From NCBI RefSeq assembly GCF_000003815.2, contig NC_049990.1:15965548-16029547 (forward strand): 64,000 bases of DNA, given 5' to 3'. Shown one piece after another: positions 39,201 through 54,200 of this stretch. The DNA comes from Branchiostoma floridae (lineage: Eukaryota > Chordata > Leptocardii > Amphioxiformes > Branchiostomatidae). The notes beneath the pieces were generated by a model. That model was not told where the DNA came from, made no database searches, and saw nothing but the letters and a program-made list of their open reading frames with translations. The number at the start of each line of letters is the position of its first letter. Positions within the stretch are counted from its first letter, which is position 1. A program made the position numbers and the translations under genes.

Positions 39201-42200
39201 CTATCATAATTAATAACGATCCATGGTCATGAATGATACATGTAATTGAATTTATCAGGAAAAACGGGTCATAATTATAACATTACGTAACGTGATATCC
39301 AATTTTTTTTTATAGAACTGCGCACATTGGCTGCAAATGGTGACCGCAGTGTAGTTTCCAGTGAACAAGATGGTGAAGGGCTGCTGTGTCTGGCATCCTT
39401 TTGGTCCAACCAGCGTCTGAAAAACATGCCTGGCTATTCCAAAGTTCAGCCACTGATCAACAAAGAATGCAGGGAACTTGTGTACTGTGACATTCCAGAC
39501 ATTGCTAATGCTCTCTCCAGACGTTTGCTGGTAAAGGACAACTGTCTTGAGGTGGAGAAACTGGTGTAAGTTATGAATTTATCTTTCTCAATTAGACCAC
39601 ACCAAGTAAATGTTGTGGATGACCCCCTCTACAGACTGCAAACCTAAACTAAAGCATGTACATGTATGTGAAAGAAATCAAGGTGGGCAAAGAAAACAAG
39701 ATGCCTAATTTTCTAGATTTAATCAGGAAACCTTGTAATAAGAAGACTCTTAGCGATAAAACATTACATTTTACAACCGACAAGCTGTACCAGTCGGCAT
39801 GCACCAACGTAGTGCTAACTGCCAGAAATTCATCAGGTACATTGTAGTTTACATCCATGGACTCGATTTGATTTGACATTGGTAGAAATTTAATCTTGCA
39901 GGTACGTACCTGGCAATTGCAAGCCTCAAACATGAAATGAGCACTGCAATCTAACCCCAGTAGACATTGTGACAGAGGTCTTTATTTGCATATTCTATCC
40001 AATCCCCCCTCTCTTTGAGAGTCCTATCTTCAGGGTCTGCCTAAATTGTGACCTCAAACAACCTCAAATGACTCAAATATGCAGTGTGCATGGGTCAACA
40101 ACATTGTGTGGTGCTCTAGATACCTTTATAAACTAAAGAAAAATTAGCAAGGCCTAACTATTGTCACAGTGGTTTCTAGATCAAAGCAATTTAAGGCTGA
40201 AAAAATAAGTTGACAATGAAAGAGTAGTGCTAATTACAGCGTCCACAGTTTGATTTACTGGCGTCTGTGGACTGAAGAAGGTATAAAAAACTTCTCCATT
40301 CAGACTCCTAATAACACAGACAATCCAATATGGCGACCAGAAACTGCTTTGATCTTAAAACCGGCGGATTTACTCAAAATAACTGGAAAATACATGTAAG
40401 TGGCACCAATAACGTCACAGACTTTGGGGGAGGTGATAATTCACTCACACTCTGAAGTCTCACTATCCTGTTTGCAAAAGGTAAATGTATATCCTTGTTC
40501 CTTGTTTGAAATGCAGGACAGAGGTACAACCCAAGCACATCCGCAGTCTTCACAGTACTAAAGGACTGGAAATTGAGCGAGGTCCAATACACACCTGCCA
40601 CAACACTGTGATATATCATGGTACTATGAGTGGAAACCACCATGTTGTTGTCAAAGTTCCCCAACTACAGAGACTTGAAAATCTACAGTGCACCGAAGAC
40701 ATAGTTTCAGTGGACAGTAAGTTTTGCATCAGCTGTTTGTCTAGCGCACGGTCTACTATATGTTTTAAAAGTGTTGATGTGAGTCATCGTCTCAATGCTT
40801 TGTAGTCCTTATAGAAATCTCAGGGCAAATACTTGGTTTTCTGCTGCCATGGCACTGTCACCTTCCAGATTTCCAAAGTTGGGAGTGATTGATCATGAGT
40901 CAGATTAAAGTTATAAGGACACCTCCATGATTCTAGCCAATTTCAGTCTAGTGATTTTTTGTCAAATCCTTTTTTTACTGGCAGGGTTAACATGAATTTA
41001 TTAGTTAACAGATAAGTTCTAACTACAATATGTAACCTAATGATCACCTAATGTTTCGGTTGGCATCCTCTTGAACGTATTACTAACCAAAAGCTGATGC
41101 GTGATGCTCGGGCCTCAAGATCAGCATCTTCATCGTCCCAACTTTAAAAAAATTTGTATTCTACATGTTTGTCTCTACATGCATGATTAAATCATTATAC
41201 ATTAATGTATATTATAGTGTATTTTTCAATCTTTTTCTTTTACAGGAATCAGAAATGAGATTTTGATGTTGAAGCATCTCAGGCATGAGAACATCATGCC
41301 CATCTCTGGATATGTCCTAGCCATTCCCCCAGTGCATTACATCACAGAGTTCATGCACTATGGCAACCTCCGACAATATCTATGCAACAACAGAAGGTCC
41401 ATGTGGCCAGCTCAACATCTGCTTGGTATAGCTTCTGATATCCTACAGGCCCTTATCTTCTTGGAATCCCGGTCGATAGTACATCGCAATATCAGAGCAA
41501 GGAAAGTTCTCCTTGGGCAGAGTGGAAATCGGATGGCCATCAAACTTACTGGGTTTGAGCTTGCCAGAGAAGTTGAACAGAATTCCTCATTCTATCATTT
41601 TGACATGTACAGAGGTATGCAATATAAATTAATTTTTTTATCTTTTATAGGCTTTGTTGTGAAATATTAAAATAGGGTCTCAATCCAAGCTATAGAAATT
41701 TATCAATTCATGCTGCTCTATTATTGAATACAGATTTTATGATTTGCTGATGATAAAATTACCATGCAGGCCTAGGCTAAGTTAGTTCACTAGCCTTCAT
41801 GACTGTACATTTCTATTGGTCATGTATGCCATAACATCATACAGATGTCTCTCTCTCTCTGTATAAAAATATCATTTTATTGATGACATCTGCTGGAGAC
41901 CTCAAAACTAATGCTGGATAGTAGAAAAAAAAGGCAGCAAAAAATGCTGCTAAATAATTAAAACTGCTTTTTTGAAAGCTGTGCAGTAACTGTTACATTA
42001 CGAATTGAGCCACAGAACACTGTATCAATTTGAAGCAATCATCAACTACTTGATTGTATGCAAGTAACAGACTTGTGGGGAGCCGTGGAGAATTTCTTTT
42101 TTCAGAGCAAGAAAAAAGTAATGCATGCATGACGTGTGGTTGTCATCCATAACATCAAGTCAGTGTTAGTCTTAATCGTTTATGCTCTGGTTATAGGTCA

Positions 42201-45200
42201 CTGACAAGGCATTATGTCACCATGAATGTTGAGGTAAAAGTAAATGATCAACTGTTAATTGTAATTTCTGTTTTCAGGAACAAAGAATGAAGAGCTTCCA
42301 TTGAGGTGGTTGGCAGTTGAGTCCCTGGCCTACTGCCGCTACTCTGTCAAGTCAGACATCTGGATGTACGCTGTGGTGTTGTACGAGATTTTCACAATGG
42401 GCTGTGTTCCCTGGCAGGAGTTTGCAGCGCGGTCATTTGATGAAGTTCTTCAGAATGTAACTCTCAATTCCTACATTTAAAAGTTACAGTTCAATAGAAA
42501 TTGATAGCACTTAACATAGATTAACCTAGCAGTGAACATTTTTGCAAAAGTACCACACAAAAGCACCACCAAAGAGGGACAATGTGTTTCACATATTCTA
42601 CTTGATCCTGTTCTATGACTATAATTATATTGTACTGTTACTGATTGCTAATATGTGTCCTCCCCCCAATGTTTTTGTCTGCTCGTGACTATTCAAAAGA
42701 TGGATTCATGGATGAATTATATTAGATGAAGAAAATGAAAATTGATTACAGTCTATTGATCGAATGTTATTAATATGCATTTATCCTTTTGTAGATTGTT
42801 CACAGAAACCTCAGAATGAAGAGGCCACCTTGCATTCCAAATGCAGTTTTCCAAGTCATTCTGGAGTGCATGAATGTTGAAGACCGGTCTCGTCCCAGCT
42901 ACTCTACTCTTGCTGATAAGCTGGGACAGTTGCATGATCGCTATCTTGAGTCCGCAGGTGACAAAATCTGATATAGACATACATTTTGTATCATAATTAT
43001 ATCATTGTGAGGCCTTAGTCCCATTGTGCTGTGTGTCAAGCTGTAACATCTATTATCATAATACCGGTACGTTTACGACGATTTCTTTAGCCATACTGAT
43101 TTGACAAATTGTCAACGCATCATTTTCTCCAGTTACATGTTGCTGTTATAGGTTACCCTTGCCACTTCTTCTGTGTAACTTTTCTGCCACTCTTGTCCTG
43201 CTAAAAGCGTAATATTGTAATTGTAACACGCCGCGGAATTACACGGCGAACGGGCGCGTGGTTGGGAGGGGGTACAAAATACCGGTAGGAAGAAACACGG
43301 CACAATTAACTGCCGCTATGTACATTTATACATCCTCTGATGTTCCTTCCTTTTCTGTCAGTAAATGCATAAAACATAAACCTGCATGAGCATACAAAAT
43401 GTCATGAGAAAACGGACGTATACTGTCAAGAATTTTCATTTAACTTCTGTCCGTCACAACCGCTATGACGTAACACTTCACTGCTAGCGTAGATATAAAA
43501 ATGGCGGGAAAATGGCTGCGTACGTTCAATTTTGCCCATTCAGTCGTAGATCCGGGCTATTATGCAATGGTTCTTCACACTTTTACATGAGTTGTAGGTC
43601 ACCAACAGAAATTCAAGATTGTTGTTGAATCATGTTCGTCTTGTGCCGTGAGCATGTGTAATTATGATCTATATAAATTTGGCAATGAATGTGACAGTAC
43701 ATGTATGTTCGTCCCACGACGAGCTGCCTACCCCGAAATTTAAAAAAAAAGTATACTGAAAACTTTTGGCCTTGTTGTCTTCGAATGCATTGTTATCGAT
43801 GCTTTGTAAATGGTGTATTGGACACCTAGATGTCTGAAGTGTGCACAGCTCAGAAATAACTATTGTTGCATGTGTAGATCTCTTTAAGTTCCAGTATTTT
43901 AATCTACCGGTATAAGTCTTACTACCGGTATTATGCCAATGCATGTTACCTAAATTTGTTAAACTCATAGGGCAATTTTTCATGAGAAGATTTTAGGCAA
44001 AATAGTTAATGATAATTTTGATGCAAGATTTGGAATTTTGCTTGTCAATGAATGTTTCCCTTACAGAAATGCCATCATGTACATTATAAAGCTTGTTGCA
44101 ACTGGCATGCCATTGTTACTCAGCAACGTTGTATTGAAAAATTTTCAATGTGTTATAGACTACCACAAATACCATTATTTGAACTCGGAACAAAAACTTT
44201 GGAATATTAACTTTTTTAAGAAGTCGCTTCTGGAAGATACAAGTCTTCAGGTCAACGAGCTTCGGTTCAGCCAAGGGCACAACCCGCCGTACGTGCAATT
44301 TGTCCGTATGTTTTTTTGGCAGGCCACTTCCGCCACATATTTCTGAAAATGTTCAGAATGTACAGGTCAGGCGTGTCACCTTTACTGGCATGTATGGGGG
44401 GGGGGGATCCGCAACCTGATGGCACACAAAGTTCCACAGTGTGTCTGCATGCTCCAAAATCCGTTGGACCATTGATGTCCTCTGATGTCTAAACCTTGCA
44501 ACCAGGACTGTTGAATTCGAACTTTGAGAAGAGCGACAGTGGTTGAAGCTATTGGAATGTAAGCATATTCTCATAAGAACAGGATAATGCCGTAGCAAGG
44601 ACGTTTGGGCAAATTTTGTGTCCCACTTACGTAAGCAGGCCTGGTGCTCGATCCATGAGTTTACAATCATAATGAGTCTGATATAATTATAGGAAAGGGA
44701 ATCACATCCGCTTTTTATTGATATCTAATACATTGAAATTGATGCAGAAAGAACAGTGATACTGAAAATTAATATTCCAGACTTTTTGTGCAAAGTTTTG
44801 GGCAGATTGTCCTCCTTGACAGGCTTTTAAGATGTAACAGGCTAATCTTATTTAGATCTATGCGTCCTGTTGCAGATTGAGTATAATCATACTCATCTGT
44901 CAGTAGTGATAAATAATTAAACTTTTACAAAATGTATTGTGATTGTGATAAACAGGCAATGTAATCGGTTATAATTGCCCTGAGGAATTTGACAGACGGT
45001 CGCTGAAACGTTGCTGAAAATAAAGCAATGGTTGTGAAAAATGAGTCTCTTATTAATAAGTTTTTTCTTTGACATGATAACCAACCTGATTGAACTATAT
45101 ACGGACTAATCTGACTAGGATTTAAATGTCGCTGCATGTTATTGGGGTGTCCATATATATTACTACATCATGATGTCACTTAGGAATTGTAACTTAGGCC

Positions 45201-48200
45201 CAGAATCATTGGTAACTGAATTAACAAGTCTCAATTTTGACCTGCTGACAGAAAGCTTCTTTTATTTCCAGATGTTGTCTATGGTGAAAAACTGACAGCT
45301 CCACCTCCAATTGTTCAGTCAAACATGGCAGATACATCTCCAATACCGGTATGCATTACTGTCATGTAAAACTGTTGTAAATGTTACAGAGAGTGTGTTT
45401 CTCATAGACTAGTGTGCGACATACAAACAGTTGCTCAGACCTTGACATCAGATGGTGTTTTGACAATAAGATTCAATTTGGTGCATATCCAGTCATGATG
45501 AATGAGCCCTATAAATTGATTATTGATTCGTTCACCATTATGCACACATGTACGTGACCTAATAGTATGAGCTTAACTCATTATATTATTAAGATATAGC
45601 TGCAAGAACTCGAAAGTTGAATATGACTTAGAGCTGTTCAGGATGACGTTAAGAATTGGTTTACAATGATTTATCCTTTTTGATGTCTAGACAATTGCTG
45701 TGCCTGGAAGAGTGTTCATACCAGATCCTGTACCTGGAGTGTTTGAGTCTGACCCAGAAGATGACGGGATCTACATAGACACGGTAAAGAAGCTTTTAGT
45801 TTTTATAGTTTGACAAGAAGTCTATGTTTTCAGTTGTGCCATGGTGTTGTGGGTCTGTAGGTAGGTCAACGGCATATAATACAAGACGTGGATAGATCTT
45901 GGTCATATTTGGTAGGTGTGTATAGTGGTAGGTGCATAGCGGTTGTGGAGAGAATTGTCATTTTTGAAAATGATTTACCTGGCGTTTTCCTTTTTTGGGG
46001 TACTACATGTAGGTACTGTTGACTTTTAGTAAGAGACAAAATTGAGACCTTAAAGTCTTAAATTAAGGCACTCTCAATTGTAAGCCTTGATTATTTGGAG
46101 AAGGTATGTGTTCGAGGAACTCTTACAAGTTATCCTCATATACATTTATTATATATGGACCCAAATATATACCGTATGACTGCACATCTGTATATCATAA
46201 TGTATCAAGTACATGACATAATGGAATATGATTGACCATTATAGCACTGATGTATTTTACTGTAGCTTGCTGAGCTATATTTTTTACATACAGTCAAACC
46301 TATTGATAGCAGCTACTCATGATCAAGGGACACTATGGTCATATTAAGCACATAAGTTTCCATTCGAACACAGAGTATCGGGTTACCGGGGCTCCCGCGC
46401 GGTCCCCTTGGAGGACTGACGGTGACTGCAACATCTTCTAACAGATTGTGGTAGTTAGAAAAGCAACATCTTGCACGTGTCTCCCTAGAATTGAATGAAA
46501 ATTATCAGTGTGTATATACCTCAAATCTAGCCGTGTACCTGTGCTGCACAATCTTGTCTGAATGTTTTCTGAACAATGCCTAGTTGGTTGATTTAGAAAG
46601 GGTGTTCTGTGGCCAAAAAAGCAGATACCCTTGGCTATTAAAATTAAAATCTAAATCTTTTATATCTGATGTACATCTATTAGTAAAATCAAACTTTCTG
46701 TCTTAGGGATTTTTTTAGCTTCTACTTTTAACTATATTTACAGCCAAGATAAGGTCAAAAAATCATTTTTTCACACTCGTAATTAAAAATTGCCTCCATA
46801 TTTCAAAAAGCCCTATGACACAAATCTGGAGATATTACTGAGTAGTAGACTGTTGATAATATAAGTCCTGAAAGAATTGATTTGCTCGCGTTTCGTAAGA
46901 GATTTTAATACCATGTTTGGCCCAATGTCGAGTCGCACTGATAGGGACATGGGGTAATTGATACTGCCGTAAACAAGTCTTGTAATATTCAAGGTCACTT
47001 ATAACGACACCGGCAGCTTCGTTACATGCCACATGTTCCAAACTAAACGGCAGCAAAACTATGCTGGCCAGGTAATATGTGGTTTACATTATTTTGTGAA
47101 GATGTTCGTTTTTGTTCTGACGCACAGCACCCTAGAAAATGAGCGCGTTTTTGCGTGTTTACTGTAACAACCTGCAGGTGACCGCAGGTGACCCCAGATA
47201 GAATGCCTGTTCTGTTCGATTACGTCAGATCGAACTTGGTTCGGGTTCTAAAACCCCAAATAGAAGTCTGGAAATTTTAGGACCAAATTTGACCATCGTG
47301 GGACTAGAGAAATGTGGCCATTAAAGACAGGTGTCCAGTGACTATAGAGAAAAATGCTAACAAAATTGACCACGAGTAATATTACACATGATTTCAGTAC
47401 CCACTGATCTTTCTAACAGATTAACATTGTCTTGATCGTCTCAAAATTCAACTGACCCTGCCAAAGTCAAATCTACCGAAAATAATTGATATTGCCATGC
47501 GCAATATTGGTAAATTCGCCAAAAATGACTTGACAATGTGCTCTAACATTCAAGGAACGTGTAGCTTCCACTACCGCCAAAATGACCCTGTCGGGAACTC
47601 CAAATCCTCGAAAATTACGATCTTAAACTTGACGCAGGGTGACGTATACGGACACAGTATGGTCGCAATAGGCAGTGTTTCTGTATCTACTGGACCGAAT
47701 ATCGTGTGGCTGGCGTGGCCGCGTTGGACAGGTGGCCGCTTTAGACTATTTCTTATATGCTTCAGTTAGTTCAATGGGAAAAATCCAAGGGACCCGCAAA
47801 AAGTGACCACATTGGACACGTCGCAATGCAAAGGTGGCCGCTAATATAGGTTTGACTGTATACAATAGATATTGCAAATGACCCTTTCCCATGACTCATT
47901 TGCAAACAGGCATCAGTTGGCTTCAATGGGTGTAATTTGTCATGAAAATGGCATTTTTGTGAAGATTTACAAAAAAAACACAATTTGTTGATGAGTTACA
48001 TATAAATGCACATATTTTCAAGTTGACATTTGGCTCATTTTTACTTATTGTTTATGATACTTTAGTTGCCCTACAGCACAGAAGAAAGTGTTTATAATGT
48101 GTACGAAGATGTGGACAAGCAAGACATGGTAAATATTGAATGTAAAATTTTTATTGTCAATGATTTAGAAATTAAATGACTGTATGATTTTAGACGTAAT

Positions 48201-51200
48201 TTAGATATGCTGCACCATGCAATGATTATAATGCAGAGAAAACCCAATTTTAACATATCCTGAATTTGCAGTTAGGAGTCATACTATCCAATTCAGAATT
48301 TTAAAGTTTTTTTAATCATTTTTTTATTGTAATTGATGCAATATCTTAATTTATGATCTAGTTATTGAGGATGGCAGAGGGAAATAGATATATCCAGGAC
48401 TTAATGGGCCTAGGCCATCTGTGCACTGCCCTCTTTTGGCCCTTACCACATGATATTGTGATGTTAAACTTTGCCCCGGGTATAGCAAAACAATTATGTC
48501 TGTAGTGTTTAAGAAAAAGATACTTCAAGATCTAAATACCATCATTTATCATAATTTTGATTAATTACCAATTATGCCCATCCTGCCCATCCTTGAGTAT
48601 AGAAAACTGATGAACATGTACAATACATGTTGGTCGCAAACCCTGATCATGATAAATGGCTTAGTTGTACCTTTAATGATATTTTAAACACTACATCCCA
48701 ATCATGCTAACAGTGCAGATTTTTCTGTCACACTTATTTAGATGCTGACATCAGCTGTTGCTGCTGAAGACCAGCCTCAGCCCCAGAAAGAGGTTACTGT
48801 TTAGATTGTATACAACTGCCTGTCAGTGAGATGTAATATTTCATCTTCCCCAATCATGTATAATTGTGATGGGATAATCAGGCGCCAAGCCACATCAAGA
48901 GTTCTATGCATGCAGTTTTATCTTTATTTTGCGACAGAAATAGATTTTCCAATAATTGTACTCCTAGGATGAGGAGAAACTTTAGAAATATAATACCAAG
49001 ATAAGAGTACCGATGTTCCAAAAACAGGCATGAAGTACCAATTTTTACTTTCTTTTTATATAGGAATGATTTAGATAGAAATTGGAAAAAGAATATGTTT
49101 TATAAATCAGAATTTTAGACTTTATCTATAGAGTATTATGTCCAGGGTGGTCCTCCCATTCATGTTGTGATCCAGAGTTGCATTGGTGATGAAATGTCTC
49201 GGATCATCAAATTATATTTTATCAAGTTCAAAATCAGATTTTCCCAATGTTTGTACTTAATAAGTCCTCACTATTATTTGTGTGCACTATTTAGAACCAG
49301 TTCATGGAGGTAACTAGGTACAATGAGAGAAAAACCCGGACTCTAAAAGACTTCAGGAGAGAAATGAAGAATCAGAACTCAACACTCAGAATCGCCGACC
49401 TCCGACAGTCAATCAAAGAAGGTTCCATGACTATGGTATGTTGAAAATATTTGAATCTCAGATAGCATTGTTTTTTTAATCTTTGTGAAAGGAGGACTAT
49501 CACCTCCCGAAGGGAGGGTTTGAAACTATCCGTGTTTGTGCTGTTCACAGCGACATGATTGGCAGTAGATCATTATGTATATGGTCAGGCGGTAGCTCCA
49601 TGATAATGTACGTTGTTTTGTTTACACCGTAATTTTCTTTATATAGGCATTGTCATATTTCAGAAATCACTTGTTTTTAATCGCAGAGGCCATCAATAAC
49701 GTTGGATTCCAATGTGCGACTCATTAATCTCTTAATGCTAGAATACCACACACATCATGTCAACATGATTTACAACAGCCAATAAGAAAACATCAGTACG
49801 GCTTCTTTTAATTACGTGGACGTGGAATAAATCGCAATGTGACCAGGAGATGTCCATGAGGTAGTACGCCATAGTACAAATGTAGATGTGTGTTTTTTGG
49901 GTGTCTATAAACATGAATGCAGAAACTTATTAAAAGCATCTTTTTTTTTAAAGTTTAAAAAAAAAGTATGACTGAATCGTGATAGGTAATATGGTATTAT
50001 CGTAAACTTAAGACAAATTAAACAGCATCTACGTTGTACTTAATGGTATTTTCAAGCAGAAGTTTGAGCACTCAGGGTTTAGGGTGAATTCGAATGCCTA
50101 CCAGCCATACATCTAAATGCTTGTCAATGATAAATTTAAGTTTGTTCTGAGACTCAGATTTATTTTATACTTACCTGTAGGTCACAGAGGGTACTAGGAT
50201 GGGAACATTAGAGGACTGGTTGATAAAGACAAAGGAGGAAGACCCGACTCACTATGCACTACACATTGCCAAAGCTCTGCAGGCAGTGCACAACAAAGGA
50301 TTTGTCCACTCAGACCTGCGCCTGGGTCATGTATTTCTTGATGCATCGCCGCATGGAACTCGTGACATTACGGTAGTAATAATCTGCTTATTGCTCTTAT
50401 TTAATATAATTTGTGTCAAATGGACTTTACCTACGAATCCTTTAATCAACAGAATGAGATTAGAACTTACAAAGTAGTCAAGTTTCAAAGCGTTTAGCTC
50501 AAGTTCAGAGACTGACAGCATATACTGTAAGTTGAACAACAACTTGCAGAATTCAGAACATCATAGTTTCCTACAGTCATTTGTTTTGTTAAATGGTATA
50601 ACTCATTTCTAATAAATTTTAGATTTAGATTATCTGCACACCAACCTACATTATACACACACTCATACTGTATTCAGTCTTTATGTTATTTCAAAAGCAG
50701 GGTTGAATTTTTCAAATTGGTCCGAGCAAGTTGGGGGAGTGTGGGGGAGGAAGGAAGGGGGGGAAGAGGGAGGGGAGGGGAGGGGAAAAGGGGGGTGCGG
50801 GGGGGGAAAACGAGGGGAGGGAAGGGGGGGGAGGGAGGGGAAGGGAAGAGGGGGAGGGAGGAGAGAAGAAGGGAGAGAAGGGGGGGGGCAGAGAAGGGAG
50901 AGAGAGAGAAGAGGGGAGGGGAAAGGGGGGGAGGGAGGAGAAGGAGAGGGGAGGAAAAAGGGGAGAAAGGAGAGAGGGAGGGGGGAAGAAAAAAGAAAGC
51001 CGAGAAAGAGGGGGGGAAAGGAGGGAGGAGGGAGAGGGGAAAAAAGAGGGAGGGGAAAAGAGGAAGGGGAGAGAGAAAAAAAAGGAAGGGGAAGGAAGGG
51101 GGGGGGGGGAGGGAGGGAGTGAGGAAGGGAGAGGAGGGGGGAGAAGGGGGGAGGGAAAGAGGGAGGGAGGAAAGGGAGAAGAAAGAAGGGGAGGGGGAGG

Positions 51201-54200
51201 GAAGGAGGAGGGGGGGGAAGGAAGGGGGGGGAAAGGGAGAGGAGGAGTAGGGAGAGGAGAAGGGAGAAGGGAGGGGAAGAGGAGAGGGAGAGAGAGGGGG
51301 AAAGGAGGGAGAGAGGAGGAGGGGAGGAGGGGAAGGGAGGGGGAAAGAGAGAGGGAAAAGGGGGGGGAAAGAGGGGAGGGGAGGGAAGAGAGGGGAAAGG
51401 GGAAAGGAAGAGAAGATGGGAGGGAGGGGGGAAAAAAAAAGAGGGGGGAAGGGGGGGAAGAGGAGAGAAGGGGGAGGAGGGAACGAAGGTTGGATAGGGG
51501 AAGGGGGTAAATNNNNNNNNNNNNNNNNNNNNNNNNNNNNNNNNNNNNNNNNNNNNNNNNNNNNNNNNNNNNNNNNNNNNNNNNNNNNNNNNNNNNNNNN
51601 NNNNNNNNNNNNCTTTTGAAATAACATAAAGACTGAATACAGTATGAGTGTGTGTCATGAAGCTTTGAATGTGATCTGGATGTAATGAGTGTTTCTTGAG
51701 CATTTTTGACTTACAAAATCATTAAACCTTTGAACTACACAGTGATCCAAACACTGCCAAAAAACGTTGTGTGTATAATTATTTAACATAACTTCCTTGT
51801 TTCAGATCAAGTTGGGACGGCTATCTCGAGTAAAAAAGCTGCAACGCGGTGTTTATGATATGAGTCTATCAGAGAGCATGTTTCAAGATATGGATGGTTG
51901 TCCAACAGATTCCATACGCTGGTACGTTTGACTCTAGATCTCACTCACTCACTCACTCACTCACTCACTCAGTGCTATAGCTTTAACTTGATGGTTGATA
52001 GGCAGATTTGTTACAATTTTGAAACAACTAACCAGGAGTTTTTATTTCAATAGTCAGCTATATGGATCATTACCAAATGTCACATCCATTGATTTGTTAA
52101 ACAATATTTTAATGCCGACTACTCCTTGCCGGCCATGTTGCTTGTAGTAGAGAGCCAGCCAGAAAACTCTTGTTCTGGACACCAGTGTGTTCTCAAAGAA
52201 ACTGTGTATGACTGTATTTGTGTTTCTGCATTGCATACTTAGCTGTTTTATGTATGGATTGGAATGATCTTGGTACTAGTATGTGCCACTCAAAGGTACG
52301 TAGCTAGGTCTTGTACATTATCGTGGTAACATGTGCTTAATGTGAATTGTCAATATAGATTCAGAATCTGTAGGAAATATTCTAACAATAAATGTAACAA
52401 TAAATGACATCTCTCCACATTCTAGGTCTCCTGCTGAAGTCATACAATCAGGAACCTACTCCTTTGCTAGTGATGTTTACAGCCTTGGAGTTGTGTTTTG
52501 GCAAATGTACATGGCAGGCCAGCTGTTGTCATCTCAAGGAGCACATGTTCGCTTGATACCTCATCAGCTTCTCAAGAATGAGGACGTAAATTGTTATTCT
52601 TACTACTGTAACATTTTTATTAGAAAGTACAAACTTTGACAGGATATATTCTAGAAAATCCAACTATTGGTTTTGCAACCCAGTATTTGTTGCAAAGCAT
52701 CATGGTCTTGCCTGATACTTTCTTGTAAACTATGCACTTTCTTGTATGCACTTTCTAAACTTATCAAAATTGAAAAATGGGTCCATGGTGTTGCCTTAGT
52801 CGAGTTGTGGACGTAAAAATGCGACAAAACGTAAACACAGGCTAAAGGTATGACCTGTGCTAGCCACAGAGTGACTGTTTTGTACTATATGTTAACTTTA
52901 TATTTCCTATTTCATAGGTGCTCCTGTTTCTTGAAGGCAGTCACTTCTTACCAAAGCCACCAAACTGTCCAGACTGGATGTACACCGTTATGAAGAAATG
53001 CTGGGCGTACCAGCTGTTGGAAAGGCCAGCTATCCAGGATGTGATAGAGGTGCTGAACCACAGGTATACACCGATCTTTTACTGACATGTCTTTCTATAG
53101 TTTACCCAAACGGTAGCATTTCTAGTGAAACAGTGTGATTTAAGAAGCTGGTGATAAATCGTTATCACGATATTGAATTTAGTAACTTCAACTTCCCTCA
53201 TAGTTCCATTGGTTTCATTATACACCAAAATTATAAGACACTAATTTAAGATCATGGTCATTGTCATTTAAAGAGATCAGATGAAAATCGAGCTGCAGGC
53301 TGATTTGAGCTTCTCTACTCAGAAAGGTGTCTCCTTACCTGAAGCCAACTCAAAGAGCTATCATGTACAAAAAGCTAGGGGGTCCATTATCTAACTTGAC
53401 CTTCATTTTCCCGACCCCTATATACCCACATACCAAATATAATCAGGATCTATCTGAGAGTTATGCTGTTAACACACAGACACACAAACATGCCCAAAAC
53501 ATAACCTTCTGCCATTCTGGCGAAGGTAACTACTAGTACTAGGGCTGGGTACCGGTACAGAAAATTCAGGTCCAGGTCCAGTTCAGGTCCAAAGGATTAG
53601 TTCCAGGTCCGGACCTGAACCTGGACCTGATGCAGTATGACTCATACCAATGGTCCATTTTACTACAAAGAAATCTGTTTGGTGGAGTATTAGACTTACA
53701 CTTTTAAAACCATACAACGCTAACTGCACCTGTACAATTGGCTGTAAAACTTGGTAGAAATTACTATAAATTCTACTCTACTTCACTCTTGTTATTTTCT
53801 TCCATCTGCAAGCGCTAAAATGTGTGAATGCCTGATAAAATAATCTATTAATTTTCGAATCGGTCCAACATCCGGTCCACCTAATTTTTTCAGGTCCGGT
53901 TTTTCTGGACCGGTCCAATAAGAAAAACCGGTTTTGTACCGGTACGCAGTACCGATACCCAGCCCTAACTAGTACGTATACCCGTATGCATGGTACCCAC
54001 TGCAGGCTAATGTTTACGGGGAGAAAACAGCTCCATGTTTACGTCCATTTTAAAGTTTTAAGGTTCGTGGTCGATTATTTATTATTATTTCCCATAACAG
54101 AATATAGATTACTTACTAATGTTATAGATATACAATGTAACTCACACAATCAGATATACGTACAACATTACTATAGCTTCAGAATCTATTTTCTGACCAC

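Larger units (their letters stand above)
43240..45271. other. Intron of the large gene with repeat relics
   Basis: It holds the truncated MITE copy at 44273-44480 and a PLE-type end near 44970-45060. 43240-43330 is a GC-rich patch of unknown nature. No extra exon is needed by splice phase (phase 1 to 1). Confidence 0.5.

Noticed and set aside
47497-47769. 90-codon frame inside the TA-flanked element
   Set aside because: No DDE, helix-turn-helix or zinc motif; the amino-acid composition looks random.
50681-51703. Very long open frames on both strands over the GA tract
   Set aside because: They are Gly/Arg/Glu/Lys-rich or Pro/Ser/Leu/Phe-rich because the DNA is almost only G and A on one strand, they overlap in several frames, and they run through the N gap.
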